Made by a program: the position numbers and the translations under genes. Under the pieces are notes generated by a model. That model searched no databases, was not told where the DNA came from, and saw nothing but the letters and a program-made list of their open reading frames with translations. 64,000 nucleotides of DNA from Gillisia sp. Hel1_33_143 (GTDB lineage: Bacteria; Bacteroidota; Bacteroidia; Flavobacteriales; Flavobacteriaceae), in NCBI RefSeq assembly GCF_900104765.1, contig NZ_LT629737.1:1054001-1118000 (forward strand), read 5' to 3'. This document shows, piece by piece, positions 43,263 through 52,718 of this stretch (the stretch's first letter is position 1; each line of letters begins with the position of its first letter).

Positions 43263-44339
43263 ATGTCGGGAGAGAATGATTATATAAGAGGACGAGGAGC
43301 TCAAAAGAATGTGCATAATAGGTTTGATGCTCAGAGTCATGAATTTAGAGATGACTTTTTAAATTATTGTGCATTGGAGGGAGATGAAGCTTCTAACTCC
43401 AAAACAGTTCTAATAGATACCTTTCCAAAAACAGTGGTGAATAAAGTAACCAGCCCAGATGTGGGAATGGGATTTTCTTTGAATCCATATCAAGGTTGTG
43501 AACATGGCTGTGTGTATTGTTATGCAAGAAATTCTCATGAATATTGGGGATACAGTGCCGGGATAGATTTTGAACAAAAGATCTTGGTAAAAAGAAACGC
43601 AGTGGATCTTTTAGAAAAGAAATTGCAGAGTAAAAGATGGGAAGCTGCTCCAATTGTGCTTTCCGGAAATACAGATTGTTATCAGCCAATAGAGAAGAAA
43701 CTCGAGATGACCAGACAACTGCTTCGAACATTTCTAAAATACAAACATCCGGTAGGTATTATCACAAAAAATGCTTTGATCCAACGAGATATTGATATTC
43801 TAAAAGAGCTCGCTCAAGATAATCTCATTCATGTAAATCTTTCCATTACTAGTTTAGATGAAAATGTTAGAAGATTGCTAGAACCAAGAACAGCCTCGGT
43901 TAAAAAAAGGTTAGAAACCTTAGAATTGCTTTCGAAGGATAATATTCCCACCAGTGTAATGATGGCTCCAATTATTCCGGGCATCAACTCCCATGAGGTG
44001 TTACCCTTGGTAAAAGAAATTGCAGAGCGTGGAGCTTTAGGTGTTGGTTATACTATGGTTAGATTGAACGGTGCTATTGGAGGAATTTTTACAGATTGGA
44101 TTCAGAAAACTATGCCAGATAGAGCAGATAAGGTTTTACATCTTATTGCTGAATGTCATGGTGGGAATTTGAACGATAGCAACTTCGGAAGAAGAATGAA
44201 AGGTTCCGGAAATATAGCAAAGCAAGTGTCTCAACAGTTTAAGATCGCCAGAAAAAAGTATTTATTTGGCAGAATAAAACCCGAATTGAATTGTGAACTT
44301 CACGCACAATACAAATCGGGTCAAATGAGTTTATTTTAA
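43263..44339 (+). CDS. Radical SAM protein, PA0069 family (SPL-like)
   Basis: A 358-aa radical SAM protein with the cluster motif CEHGCVYCYAR and the RGRGAQKNVHNRF start typical of the PA0069 group; NTDCYQPIEKKLEMTR and TSVMMAPIIPGIN follow. Substrate is unknown; members have been compared with spore photoproduct lyase. ATG 43263 fits homologous starts; an upstream ATG at 43218 would add 15 residues of unlike character, and a perfect -7 box (43251-43258) lies in that extension. Confidence 0.85.
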   Translation: MSGENDYIRGRGAQKNVHNRFDAQSHEFRDDFLNYCALEGDEASNSKTVLIDTFPKTVVNKVTSPDVGMGFSLNPYQGCEHGCVYCYARNSHEYWGYSAGIDFEQKILVKRNAVDLLEKKLQSKRWEAAPIVLSGNTDCYQPIEKKLEMTRQLLRTFLKYKHPVGIITKNALIQRDIDILKELAQDNLIHVNLSITSLDENVRRLLEPRTASVKKRLETLELLSKDNIPTSVMMAPIIPGINSHEVLPLVKEIAERGALGVGYTMVRLNGAIGGIFTDWIQKTMPDRADKVLHLIAECHGGNLNDSNFGRRMKGSGNIAKQVSQQFKIARKKYLFGRIKPELNCELHAQYKSGQMSLF

Positions 44340-44348
44340 ATTTTAGTT

Positions 44349-44822
44349 CTAAAATCTATATCCAACCTTAACATTTCCCCAAGGAGCAAATTTTTCTGCC
44401 ACTGCGGGCCCTAGGTCTACCCCCAAATTAAATCCCTTTTCACCAAAGAAACTTACTCCTATAGGAAGATAAGCTACAAAAATTCCTGCATCATCTTCAC
44501 TAGAACCCCATATATCTAATGCTTTAGCAGAAATAATAGTTCCGGTAAGGCCAATATGAAACAACATTTTAGACTCTTTTATCCCGGAAGGATAGTATTT
44601 AAAACCCGCTCCTACACTTGGAATACCAACACCTATTTCTACACTTAAATTTTCTGAAACAATCCGATCGTAGGTTATTCCAACAAATGGGGTAGTTCCT
44701 AAAATATTGAAGGAAATGGCATTTTTACGCATTCCTTCGATTCCGGAAGTGGTTTCCTGCGCAATGCTAGAAAATGAAATAAGTAAAATTGAAAAAATTA
44801 CAAGAATGGTGCTTTTAGTCAT
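44349..44822 (-). CDS. Hypothetical exported protein, small beta-barrel type
   Basis: A 157-aa protein with a signal peptide (cleavage near SIAQ-E) and alternating hydrophobic strands through to a C-terminal phenylalanine (KVGYRF), a typical outer membrane barrel ending. Repeated Gly/aromatic strands resemble an eight-stranded OmpW- or OmpX-like barrel, but no family is certain. It ends 9 nt from the convergent radical SAM gene. An inverted repeat GAATTCC/GGAATTC (44832-44851) lies just upstream of its ATG. Confidence 0.6.
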   Translation of the reverse strand: MTKSTILVIFSILLISFSSIAQETTSGIEGMRKNAISFNILGTTPFVGITYDRIVSENLSVEIGVGIPSVGAGFKYYPSGIKESKMLFHIGLTGTIISAKALDIWGSSEDDAGIFVAYLPIGVSFFGEKGFNLGVDLGPAVAEKFAPWGNVKVGYRF

Positions 44823-44830
44823 ATTAATTT

Positions 44831-44851
44831 GGAATTCCTATATGGGAATTC
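44831..44851. promoter_or_regulatory. Inverted repeat upstream of the small barrel gene
   Basis: GAATTCC (44832-44838) and GGAATTC (44845-44851) with a 6-nt spacer, 10-29 nt upstream of the ATG at 44822. Possible operator or leader hairpin. Confidence 0.35.
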
Positions 44852-44919
44852 ACAAGCAAGGTATAGTAATATTATTAAGAATTTAACAATTATAATTATA
44901 AATGTTAAATATTTTAAGA

Positions 44920-46002
44920 TTATAGTTTTTTAACTAGATATATGAACACTGGAAAGTGATCTGAATAACCCCCAGTGTAACCACCATAATCGTAGCTTCT
45001 GAAAGGATACCCTTTAAATTGACCTTTGGTAGTAATTAGATAATTTTTCTGAAAAATGTCTGCCTTATAGAATTTATAGCCTTCTAAATTACTATTTACC
45101 AAAGTTCCGGAAAGTAGGATCTGATCGAACAAATTCCAACTGTCTCTATATGCTAAAGTTCCACGCCCGTTTTTCATCATGTTCTCCATAGGATTATAAA
45201 AATCATTTACTTCTAACTCTTCTTTAGAGGCCTTTGTATGTAATACTTTTTTGATGCTTTTATTAGTTGGATCATCATTAAAATCGCCCATACTTATGAT
45301 CTTTGCATAAGGGTCTATTTGATATAAGGAATCTATTATTAATTTATTTAACTGCCCTGCACGTTCTCTTTTATAACTGCTTCTGGCTTCTCCACCACTT
45401 CTGGAAGGCCAGTGATTCACGATTATATTTATTTCTTCTCCATCAAGATTTCCTGTAACTACTAATTGATCTCGAGTGTATACTCTTTTTAAAGGATCTT
45501 CCAGTTCATAGATCAATAATCTTCGAGATTGGGAATTGGTGGGTGTAAATAGTGATTTTTGATAAAGTAAGGCCACATCTACGCCACGCCTGTCTGGGGA
45601 ATCATAATGAACTATGTCGTAGTTTTTCTCTTTTAACGCAGGTTGATTGATAAGGTCTTCTAGCACCATATAATTCTCGATCTCACAAAGACCAATGATC
45701 GCTGGAGAATTTTGAGCGGTTTCAGTTCCTATTTCTGAAATGACTTTAGATATATTCTTCAGCTTGTCCTGATATTTTTCTAAGGTCCAAACATCTTTTC
45801 CTAGCGGGGTTCTATCATCATCGAAGGTTAAGGAATCATTTTCAATATCAAATAGATTTTCAACGTTATAAAAAGCAACAGTATGCACCTTATAAGAATC
45901 TTTTGATTGTGCATAAACACTATTGGCTACAAGAAATAGTAAGGATGGAAATATCACGATCTTAGAGATCATTTTTGAGAATAATTTACATTTCTGATTC
46001 AT
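44920..46002 (-). CDS. Secreted endonuclease/exonuclease/phosphatase family protein
   Basis: A 360-aa member of the EEP superfamily (DNase I-like fold). Visible motifs are FYNVENLFD (Asn, early strand), GLCEIEN (catalytic Glu), VNHWPSR (His), SMGDFNDDP (Asp-x-Asn) and SDHFPVF (Asp-His). A signal peptide (cleavage near VYAQ-S) sends it to the periplasm or outside. ATG 45972 would also leave an intact signal. It is divergent from a TonB receptor gene and clearly paralogous to the gene at 50317-51294. Substrate may be nucleic acid or another phosphodiester. Confidence 0.88.
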   Translation of the reverse strand: MNQKCKLFSKMISKIVIFPSLLFLVANSVYAQSKDSYKVHTVAFYNVENLFDIENDSLTFDDDRTPLGKDVWTLEKYQDKLKNISKVISEIGTETAQNSPAIIGLCEIENYMVLEDLINQPALKEKNYDIVHYDSPDRRGVDVALLYQKSLFTPTNSQSRRLLIYELEDPLKRVYTRDQLVVTGNLDGEEINIIVNHWPSRSGGEARSSYKRERAGQLNKLIIDSLYQIDPYAKIISMGDFNDDPTNKSIKKVLHTKASKEELEVNDFYNPMENMMKNGRGTLAYRDSWNLFDQILLSGTLVNSNLEGYKFYKADIFQKNYLITTKGQFKGYPFRSYDYGGYTGGYSDHFPVFIYLVKKL

Positions 46003-46050
46003 AAGTATGAATTTATAGCAAAGATTAATTTACTGATTTATTGGTAATTA

Positions 46051-46070
46051 CAAAATTAAAGTTTAAACTT
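46051..46070. promoter_or_regulatory. -7 element of the secreted nuclease gene and adjacent palindrome
   Basis: On the minus strand 46051-46058 reads TAATTTTG, a perfect TAnnTTTG. It directly abuts the 12-bp palindrome AAGTTTAAACTT (46059-46070), which lies in the shared region with the divergent TonB receptor gene and could be an operator. Confidence 0.4.
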
Positions 46071-46097
46071 ACTTACTGAAAACGAGCAACTTATAAA

Positions 46098-48926
46098 ATG
46101 AAAAAGTGTAATTTCATTTTGGTGCTAGGGCTGCTCACCTTCATTCATATTTCTGCACAAACCACCCTTACTGGAACTGTAGTTGATGCCGCCACTTTCA
46201 ATAAAATAGAAGAGGTTGCTATTAGCATTGAGGGAACTGGTTTTAATGGCTCAAGCAACAATAACGGAGAGTTTATAATTTCTGGAGAAATACCGGAGGG
46301 TAACCTGGTACTTCTGTTTGTTAAAAATGGATATCTAAACCTACGCTTACCCTTAAATATTAGCCAAGGAGAACACAAAGATCTCGATCTCATATCGCTT
46401 AGAGCAGATCTTCTTAAAGAGCAAATTCAAATTGGTATTATAAGCCTGTCTGATGCTGAATTAAATGAAGAAGATGCCAATATAGCAAGTGTTTCTGGAT
46501 TACTTCAAGCTACAAAAGATGTATTCTTAAATGCTGCTGCTTTTGATTTTAGCGCTACGTTTTTTAGACTTCGAGGACTGGATAGTGAATATGGAAGATT
46601 ACTCATTAATGGGATTGAGATGAACAAAATCTTTAATGGAAGGCCCCAGTGGAGCAATTGGGGTGGATTGAATGACGTACAACGCAATCAGCAATTTTCA
46701 ATGGGAACCACCGCAAGCGAAGTTAGTTTTGGAGCTTTGGCTGGAACTACTAATATTACCATGAGAGCATCACAATTCCAAAAAGGTACGAGGCTATCTT
46801 ATGCCTTGGCTAATAGAAGTTATAAAGGCAGAATTATGGCCACCTATAATTCTGGAGAATTAACAAATGGCTGGTTTTACTCTATATCTGCTTCAAGAAG
46901 ATTTGCGGAAGAAGGGTTTATAGAGGGTACGCCTTATAATTCCAACTCATTCTTTATTTCTATAGAAAAGAAAATCAATGCTGCTCACAGTCTTAATTTC
47001 TCCGGATTTTATACGCCCGTAACCAGAGGGAAATCTTCTGCCAATACTCAGGAAGTCATAGATCTTAAAGGGCAGACTTACAACTCATTCTGGGGGGTTC
47101 AAGATGGAGAGATAAGAAATTCGAGATTGAAGGAGATAAAAGAACCCGTTTTAATGTTGAACCATTTCTGGAAACTTTCAGAAACTACAGAACTCAACAC
47201 TAATCTTGCATATCAATTTGGAAAAACAGCCAATACTAGAATAGATTATGGTGGAACGAGATTGATTATTAGTGAAAATGGACAGGAAAGTTATATAGGG
47301 GGTGGTTCAAATCCAGATCCTTCTTATTACCAGAAGCTTCCAAGCTATTTCTTAAGATTTGAGAATAATCAGAATTATGAAGCCGCATATTTAGCCGCAC
47401 AATATCTAAAAGATGAAGGTCAGGTAAATTGGAACCAAATATATAATGCGAATAGAATCGCTACAGAAAATGGAGGAAATTCTATTTATGTTATTTCTGA
47501 AGATAGAACAGATGACACTCAATTCTCTGCAAATACAATATTTTTTAGTAAACCAAATGATCATCTTATTATTAATTCACGATTGAATTATACGCATTTA
47601 CAAAGCGAAAATTTTGCTTCCATAAGAGACCTTTTAGGAGGAAACGCTTACTTAGACATCGATTTTTTTGCGGAAGCAAATGCAGAAGATACTGAAGGTG
47701 TAACGGCCCAAAGCGATCTGGAAAATAGAAACAGATTGGTTGGAGAAGATGCTAAGTATAAATATAATTTCAACTTTACTGCAGATATTTTAAACGCATT
47801 TGCTCAGGCGCAATGGAGGTATAGTAGATGGGATCTCTACGCTGCTTTAGAAATCTCTCAAACTAGCTATCTAAGAAATGGACTTTTCAGAAATGGTCAT
47901 TTTCCTAATAACTCGTTAGGAAAGAGTGATCAATTAAATTTCACAGATTTTGGGATTAAAGGGGGCGGTACCTACAAACTTTCCGGCAAACATTTAATTG
48001 AAGTGAATGCAGCTTACCTAACTAATGCCCCAACATTAAAGAATTCTTTTTCCAATCCTAGAGAAAATAACAATACGGTTAAAGACCTAACTTCAGAAAT
48101 ACTGAATACAGTAGATCTAAGCTACCGTTATAGAACGCCAAATCTTAAATTGAGAATTACCGGTTATGCATCAGAAGTAAAAGATGCCACTGAAATTTCA
48201 TTTTATTACGCAGATGGACTTTCTGGCTTAGGACAAGCGGGAACTACTGCCTTTGTTCAGGAAATTCTTAAGGGAATAGATAAACAATTTTTTGGAGTAG
48301 AGTTGGGAGCAGAATATCAGATCACCACTACCTTTAAAATTAAAGGTGCTGCCGCTCTGGGGCAGTTTACCTATAGCAATAATCCTGAGCTGGTATTAAC
48401 CTCTAACAATTTTGAATCTGCTATAAGTTATGGTCAATCTTATTTAAAGAATTATAGAATTGCCGGTGGACCACAAAATGCAGCTCAAATTGGCTTTGAA
48501 TACCGCGATCCGGATTATTGGTGGTTTGGAACTACCGTAAATTATTTTTCTAATGCCTATGCAGATATTGCCCCTTTAAACAGAACCAGTAATTTTTCTA
48601 AAGATGTTGATGGCTTTACTCTTATTGATTATGATGAAGAAAGAGCAAAAAGTTTACTTGTTCAAGAGCAATTTGATAATTATATGCTCGTAAACGTCAT
48701 TGGTGGTAAATCATGGTTGCTGAAGGGTGGTTACTATTTAGGATTCTTTATAAGCATTAACAATGTTCTTGATAAGGTATATAAAACCGGGGGATTTGAA
48801 CAGGCGAGAAATGCAAATTTTAGAAACCTATTATCAGATAAAGAAAGAGAACAGCCAGTTTTTGGTAATAAATATTGGTACGGAAACGGTACCACATATT
48901 ATGCAAATATGTATGTGAGATTTTAA
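46098..48926 (+). CDS. TonB-dependent receptor with N-terminal carboxypeptidase-like domain
   Basis: A 942-aa outer membrane receptor: signal peptide (to about residue 21), a carboxypeptidase-regulatory-like beta domain (about 22-105: TLTGTVVDAATFNKIEE..., NNGEFIISGEIPEG), a plug (including FFRLRGLDSEYGRLLINGIEMN), and a large barrel ending in the C-terminal aromatic YVRF. No SusD-like partner is present; the partner is probably the DUF5689 lipoprotein encoded 11 nt downstream. Flanking nuclease genes suggest a ligand released from a phosphodiester polymer. Confidence 0.93.
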   Translation: MKKCNFILVLGLLTFIHISAQTTLTGTVVDAATFNKIEEVAISIEGTGFNGSSNNNGEFIISGEIPEGNLVLLFVKNGYLNLRLPLNISQGEHKDLDLISLRADLLKEQIQIGIISLSDAELNEEDANIASVSGLLQATKDVFLNAAAFDFSATFFRLRGLDSEYGRLLINGIEMNKIFNGRPQWSNWGGLNDVQRNQQFSMGTTASEVSFGALAGTTNITMRASQFQKGTRLSYALANRSYKGRIMATYNSGELTNGWFYSISASRRFAEEGFIEGTPYNSNSFFISIEKKINAAHSLNFSGFYTPVTRGKSSANTQEVIDLKGQTYNSFWGVQDGEIRNSRLKEIKEPVLMLNHFWKLSETTELNTNLAYQFGKTANTRIDYGGTRLIISENGQESYIGGGSNPDPSYYQKLPSYFLRFENNQNYEAAYLAAQYLKDEGQVNWNQIYNANRIATENGGNSIYVISEDRTDDTQFSANTIFFSKPNDHLIINSRLNYTHLQSENFASIRDLLGGNAYLDIDFFAEANAEDTEGVTAQSDLENRNRLVGEDAKYKYNFNFTADILNAFAQAQWRYSRWDLYAALEISQTSYLRNGLFRNGHFPNNSLGKSDQLNFTDFGIKGGGTYKLSGKHLIEVNAAYLTNAPTLKNSFSNPRENNNTVKDLTSEILNTVDLSYRYRTPNLKLRITGYASEVKDATEISFYYADGLSGLGQAGTTAFVQEILKGIDKQFFGVELGAEYQITTTFKIKGAAALGQFTYSNNPELVLTSNNFESAISYGQSYLKNYRIAGGPQNAAQIGFEYRDPDYWWFGTTVNYFSNAYADIAPLNRTSNFSKDVDGFTLIDYDEERAKSLLVQEQFDNYMLVNVIGGKSWLLKGGYYLGFFISINNVLDKVYKTGGFEQARNANFRNLLSDKEREQPVFGNKYWYGNGTTYYANMYVRF

Positions 48927-48937
48927 AATTTAAGATT

Positions 48938-50320
48938 ATGAGATCAAGATTCTATACCAGTCTAAGTATCCTAATTGTGCTATGCATTTCTTGTGTAAAC
49001 ACAGATGATTTTGAACTTCCGGAACCGGAAAGCCTTAAAGATGATTTTAATGGTATTACCACCAGTATATCTGCCGTAAAAGGGCATTATAATATAGAGA
49101 CCAAAGAAATATACACTTTTCAGGAAACAGATGTTTTTATGGAAGGCTACGTAATTTCTAGTGATGAAGGAGGAAACTTCTATAAGAAGTTAGTGTTGCA
49201 AGATAAGCCTGAAAATCCAACTTCAGGAATACAAATACTTGTAGATGATGCATCCCTATTCAATTCTTACGAGTTTGGGAGAAAACTTTATATAAAATTA
49301 GATGGTTTGAGTCTTTGGAAGAATAATGGCGTTATGCAGTTAGGTATTCAGAATAGAGGAGATGTTGTGGTAATTCCAAAAGCATTAATAGAAGAACATC
49401 TTATCAAATCTATAAAGAGAGAGAATATTACACCCATATCGCTTACGTTATCTGAGTTTTCGTTGGCGTATGCTAATCTTTATGTTCAGGTGGAAGACGT
49501 TCAATTCAATAAGAATCTGGTTAGGGATGCTCATATTTTCAGCTTAGCAGGAGAAAGTACAGATAGATATGATGCAGAGCGGCAATTAGAGAGTTGTATA
49601 GATGGTTTCACAACAATGTTAAGCACTAGCACCTATTCAGATTTTAAATCAATGCTACTGCCTAAAGGTAGCGGAAGCATTACAGGTGTACTATCAAGGA
49701 ATTTTTATGATGACCATTTTGTATTGATATTGAATTCTCCAAAAGATCTGAATTTTAGCAGCGGTAGCAGATGTGACCCGGAGTTCTTTACCTGTGGTAA
49801 TGAAACAGAAATGGGGGTTGAGTTATTATTTGAAGAGAACTTTAATGCTATTACCAATGAAAACATGTTAGATAGAAAAGGCTGGACCAATATCAACATC
49901 AATGGAGGTAAGCGTTTTGAAGATGCTACACTTTTAGGAAATAGATTTCTGAGGGTTTCTGCTTATAATACGATGGAAAGTCCCATGGAAGTTTGGTTGG
50001 TTACTCCGAATATTAATTTGGATAAAAGTATAGAGGAGGTACTAACCTTTGAAATTAAGGCATCTTTTGATAATGCTACTATTTTAACCGTTTATATAAC
50101 TGATGATTTTACTGGAAATCCGCGAACCACCAATTGGAAGCTTTTAGATGCTCAGGTTCCTAAAGGGCCATCTAACCAAAACGGACTCATCTTCAAAAAA
50201 TCTGAATTTGATATTTCCTGTTTTAATGGGAATGTGAATATTGCATTTAAATATCTAGGATCTGCTCCAGATAAAACCACTACGTATGATATTGATAATG
50301 TACGGGTAACGGGAAATTAA
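48938..50320 (+). CDS. DUF5689 domain lipoprotein with choice-of-anchor-J domain
   Basis: A 460-aa lipoprotein (signal LCISC, Cys19; followed by VNTDDFE, acidic as in flavobacterial surface-exported lipoproteins). Residues about 35-280 match the DUF5689 pattern with OB-like strands (DVFMEGYVISSDEGGNFYKKLVLQ); residues about 290-460 look like a choice-of-anchor-J beta-sandwich (FEENFNAI, GNRFLRVSA, KTTTYDIDNVRVTG). ATG 48938 is preferred over an upstream ATG that precedes no signal. It is presumably the surface partner of the TonB receptor. Its end overlaps the convergent nuclease gene by 4 nt. Confidence 0.82.
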   Translation: MRSRFYTSLSILIVLCISCVNTDDFELPEPESLKDDFNGITTSISAVKGHYNIETKEIYTFQETDVFMEGYVISSDEGGNFYKKLVLQDKPENPTSGIQILVDDASLFNSYEFGRKLYIKLDGLSLWKNNGVMQLGIQNRGDVVVIPKALIEEHLIKSIKRENITPISLTLSEFSLAYANLYVQVEDVQFNKNLVRDAHIFSLAGESTDRYDAERQLESCIDGFTTMLSTSTYSDFKSMLLPKGSGSITGVLSRNFYDDHFVLILNSPKDLNFSSGSRCDPEFFTCGNETEMGVELLFEENFNAITNENMLDRKGWTNININGGKRFEDATLLGNRFLRVSAYNTMESPMEVWLVTPNINLDKSIEEVLTFEIKASFDNATILTVYITDDFTGNPRTTNWKLLDAQVPKGPSNQNGLIFKKSEFDISCFNGNVNIAFKYLGSAPDKTTTYDIDNVRVTGN

Positions 50321-51294
50321 TCGTGTTTGATAAGCGAAATATATACCGGAAAATGATCTGAAAACCCACCGGTATAGCCATCAAAGTCATAACTTCTAAA
50401 AGGAAAACCCTGATATTGACCAGATAAGGAAATGAGGTAAGGCATGCTAAATATTTTGGCATCATAGAACTGTAAACCCTCTACATTACCAACAAATGAG
50501 TCTGAAATAAGGATCTGATCGAACAAGTGCCATTCATCTCTATGAGCAACAGAGCCCTTACCTTTTTGAGACATGATCTCCATGGGATTATGCAATTGTT
50601 GCTCATCTATTAGGGCAATATTGCTATTGGTTTGTAATATCTCTTTAAAACTCTTGCTGTTAGGACCATCGTTAAAATCTCCCATGCTAATGATCTTAGC
50701 CTTTGGATCTTTATGGTAAAGCTCTTCTATAATTTCTTTGTTAAGCATTGCAGCTTTTTCTCTGCGATAATTAGTTTCTTCTATTCCCTCGCCTCGAGAT
50801 GGCCAATGATTTATTATCAGATTAACATTTTCACCATTTAAACTCCCTGAAACTAATAGCTGATCTCTAGTGTAAAACCTTCTATTTTCATCATCTAAAT
50901 AATTGATTATTAGAGATTTTGGTTCTGAATGATGAACCGTAAATAAAGATTCTTGATATAGAAGTGCTACATCAATTCCGCGTTTGTCGGGAGAATCATA
51001 ATGCACGATCTTGTAGTTAAAAGGGGAAAGATTAGGGTGATTTACAAGATCTTCTAAAACCGTTAGATTTTCTATTTCGCAAAGTCCGATCACCGCAGGG
51101 GCGGTTTTAGTACTCTCATGCCCAATTTCAGAAATAACTCTAGAGATATTCTTTATTTTATCTTCATATTTCTCCATGGTCCAAAGATCCTTGCCTTCAG
51201 GAGTTCTATCATCATCCCAGGTATGAGGATCATTTATGGTGTCGAATAAATTTTCAACATTATAGAATGCAATATTATAAAGATTATAGCTCAA
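50317..51294 (-). CDS. Endonuclease/exonuclease/phosphatase family protein, paralogue without signal peptide
   Basis: A 325-aa EEP-superfamily protein with the same motifs as the secreted paralogue at 44920-46002 (FYNVENLFD, GLCEIEN, INHWPSR, SMGDFNDGP, SDHFPVY). By eye more than half of aligned residues are identical. No signal peptide is encoded: an in-frame stop lies just upstream of the TTG at 51294, which is the only usual start. It is thus probably cytoplasmic, acting on imported product, while the other copy acts outside. It converges on the DUF5689 gene. Confidence 0.85.
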   Translation of the reverse strand: MSYNLYNIAFYNVENLFDTINDPHTWDDDRTPEGKDLWTMEKYEDKIKNISRVISEIGHESTKTAPAVIGLCEIENLTVLEDLVNHPNLSPFNYKIVHYDSPDKRGIDVALLYQESLFTVHHSEPKSLIINYLDDENRRFYTRDQLLVSGSLNGENVNLIINHWPSRGEGIEETNYRREKAAMLNKEIIEELYHKDPKAKIISMGDFNDGPNSKSFKEILQTNSNIALIDEQQLHNPMEIMSQKGKGSVAHRDEWHLFDQILISDSFVGNVEGLQFYDAKIFSMPYLISLSGQYQGFPFRSYDFDGYTGGFSDHFPVYISLIKHD

Positions 51295-51315
51295 GGTTAA
51301 ATAGGATTAAATGAA

Positions 51316-51348
51316 ATTAAAAATGGCCTCCATTTTAAAAGAGGCCAT
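51316..51348 (-). terminator. Terminator of hflX
   Basis: ATGGCCTC (51323-51330) pairs with GAGGCCAT (51341-51348); on the minus strand a TTTTTAATTT tract follows. It lies 6 nt past the hflX stop. Confidence 0.75.
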
Positions 51349-51353
51349 GAATT

Positions 51354-52577
51354 TTATTCTTCTTCATCTGTATACTTATCGTATTCCGGATATAAGAAGT
51401 TATTGTAAGGAAATCTAGTAATATGAATATCTCTAACAGCTTCGTAAACTTTACGTCTAAAATCTTCTATATTCTCTTTGTTCAGCGCAGAGATAAAGAT
51501 CACATTATCACCCATTCTATTCATCCAGGTACGTTTCCAATCTTCTAAAGAATAGTGTTCTTCCGTTTTTTCTGTAATAAGATCGTCTTCCTCAATTTTG
51601 GTCTCTGTATAAGCATCAATCTTATTAAAAACCATGATAGTAGGTTTATTGCTACTCTTAATATCTGCCAAGGTTTGATTTACAGATTCAATATGGTCAT
51701 CAAAATTCTCATGAGAGATATCTACTACGTGTAACAACAGATCTGCTTCTCTTACCTCGTCTAGAGTAGATTTAAAAGATTCTACCAATTGGGTAGGAAG
51801 TTTTCTAATAAATCCTACAGTATCTGTAAGCAAGAAAGGGAGGTTGCGAATTACCACTTTTCTTACTGTAGTATCTAAGGTTGCAAAAAGTTTGTTTTCA
51901 GCAAAAACCTCACTCTTACTAACAACATTCATAAGAGTAGATTTTCCAACGTTGGTATATCCTACTAAAGCAACTCTAACCAGAGCACCACGATTACCAC
52001 GCTGTACTTCCATTTGTTTATCTATAACCTCTATTTTTTTCTTTAATAGGGCTATCTTATCTCGTACAATACGTCTATCTGTCTCTATTTCTGTTTCCCC
52101 GGGACCGCGCATTCCAATACCACCACGCTGACGCTCCAAGTGAGTCCACATACCCGCAAGTCTAGGCAATAAATATTGATATTGTGCCAATTCTACCTGA
52201 GTACGTGCATAACTGGTTTGTGCTCTTTGAGCAAAAATATCTAGGATGAGGTTGGTTCTATCTAAGATCTTAACATTAAGGATCTTTTCTATGTTCTTTT
52301 GTTGTGCTGGCGATAATTCATCATCAAAAATGGCAGTTCCAACTTCATTATCATCAATAAATTGTTTTACCTCCATGATCTTCCCAGAACCCATAAAGGT
52401 TTTTGGATCTGGTTTGTCCATTTTTTGAGTGAAACGTTTTAGGACTTCACCCCCTGCGGTATAAGTAAGAAATTCTAGTTCGTCTAGATATTCTTTTAAT
52501 TTGCTTTCATCCTGATCTTGGGTAACTATACCTATTAGGACAGCTTTTTCGTAATTTAAATCAGTCTTTTCTATCAT
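51354..52577 (-). CDS. hflX: GTPase HflX
   Basis: Ribosome-associated GTPase that splits stalled or stressed ribosomes. The 407-aa protein has the HflX N-terminal domain (FMGSGKIMEV, DDELSPAQQKNIE), the glycine-rich linker RGGIGMRGPGETEIETDRR, and a G domain with G1 GYTNVGKST, G3 DTVGFI and G4 NKID. ATG 52577 is chosen; the in-frame TTG (52595) is upstream of a perfect -7 box (52583-52590) that ends 5 nt before this ATG, again suggesting a leaderless message. Confidence 0.95.
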   Translation of the reverse strand: MIEKTDLNYEKAVLIGIVTQDQDESKLKEYLDELEFLTYTAGGEVLKRFTQKMDKPDPKTFMGSGKIMEVKQFIDDNEVGTAIFDDELSPAQQKNIEKILNVKILDRTNLILDIFAQRAQTSYARTQVELAQYQYLLPRLAGMWTHLERQRGGIGMRGPGETEIETDRRIVRDKIALLKKKIEVIDKQMEVQRGNRGALVRVALVGYTNVGKSTLMNVVSKSEVFAENKLFATLDTTVRKVVIRNLPFLLTDTVGFIRKLPTQLVESFKSTLDEVREADLLLHVVDISHENFDDHIESVNQTLADIKSSNKPTIMVFNKIDAYTETKIEEDDLITEKTEEHYSLEDWKRTWMNRMGDNVIFISALNKENIEDFRRKVYEAVRDIHITRFPYNNFLYPEYDKYTDEEE

Positions 52578-52582
52578 AGTCA

Positions 52583-52590
52583 CAAAGTTA
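52583..52590 (-). promoter_or_regulatory. -7 promoter element immediately before hflX
   Basis: On the minus strand this reads TAACTTTG, a perfect TAnnTTTG; five bases (TGACT) separate it from the ATG at 52577. Confidence 0.45.
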
Positions 52591-52651
52591 AACAATTGAT
52601 GTTAATCGGTGTTTTAAAGCTAATAATTCAACATAAATTTAACTAGAACAC

Positions 52652-52692
52652 AAAAAAAATAGCTGCTTAAAAATTTTTTAAGCAGCTATTTT
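52652..52692 (-). terminator. Terminator of the suf downstream operon (after the DUF3078 gene)
   Basis: AATAGCTGCTTAAAAA and its complement (about 52658-52691) form a near-perfect palindrome; on the minus strand eight Ts follow. About 27 nt past the stop at 52719. Confidence 0.85.
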
Positions 52693-52718
52693 AGAAGTTT
52701 AGTATACGTTAATGTTTC

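Noticed and set aside
46098-50320. SusC/SusD polysaccharide utilisation locus
   Set aside because: The lipoprotein has DUF5689 and anchor-J features rather than SusD helices, and no glycoside hydrolase is nearby.
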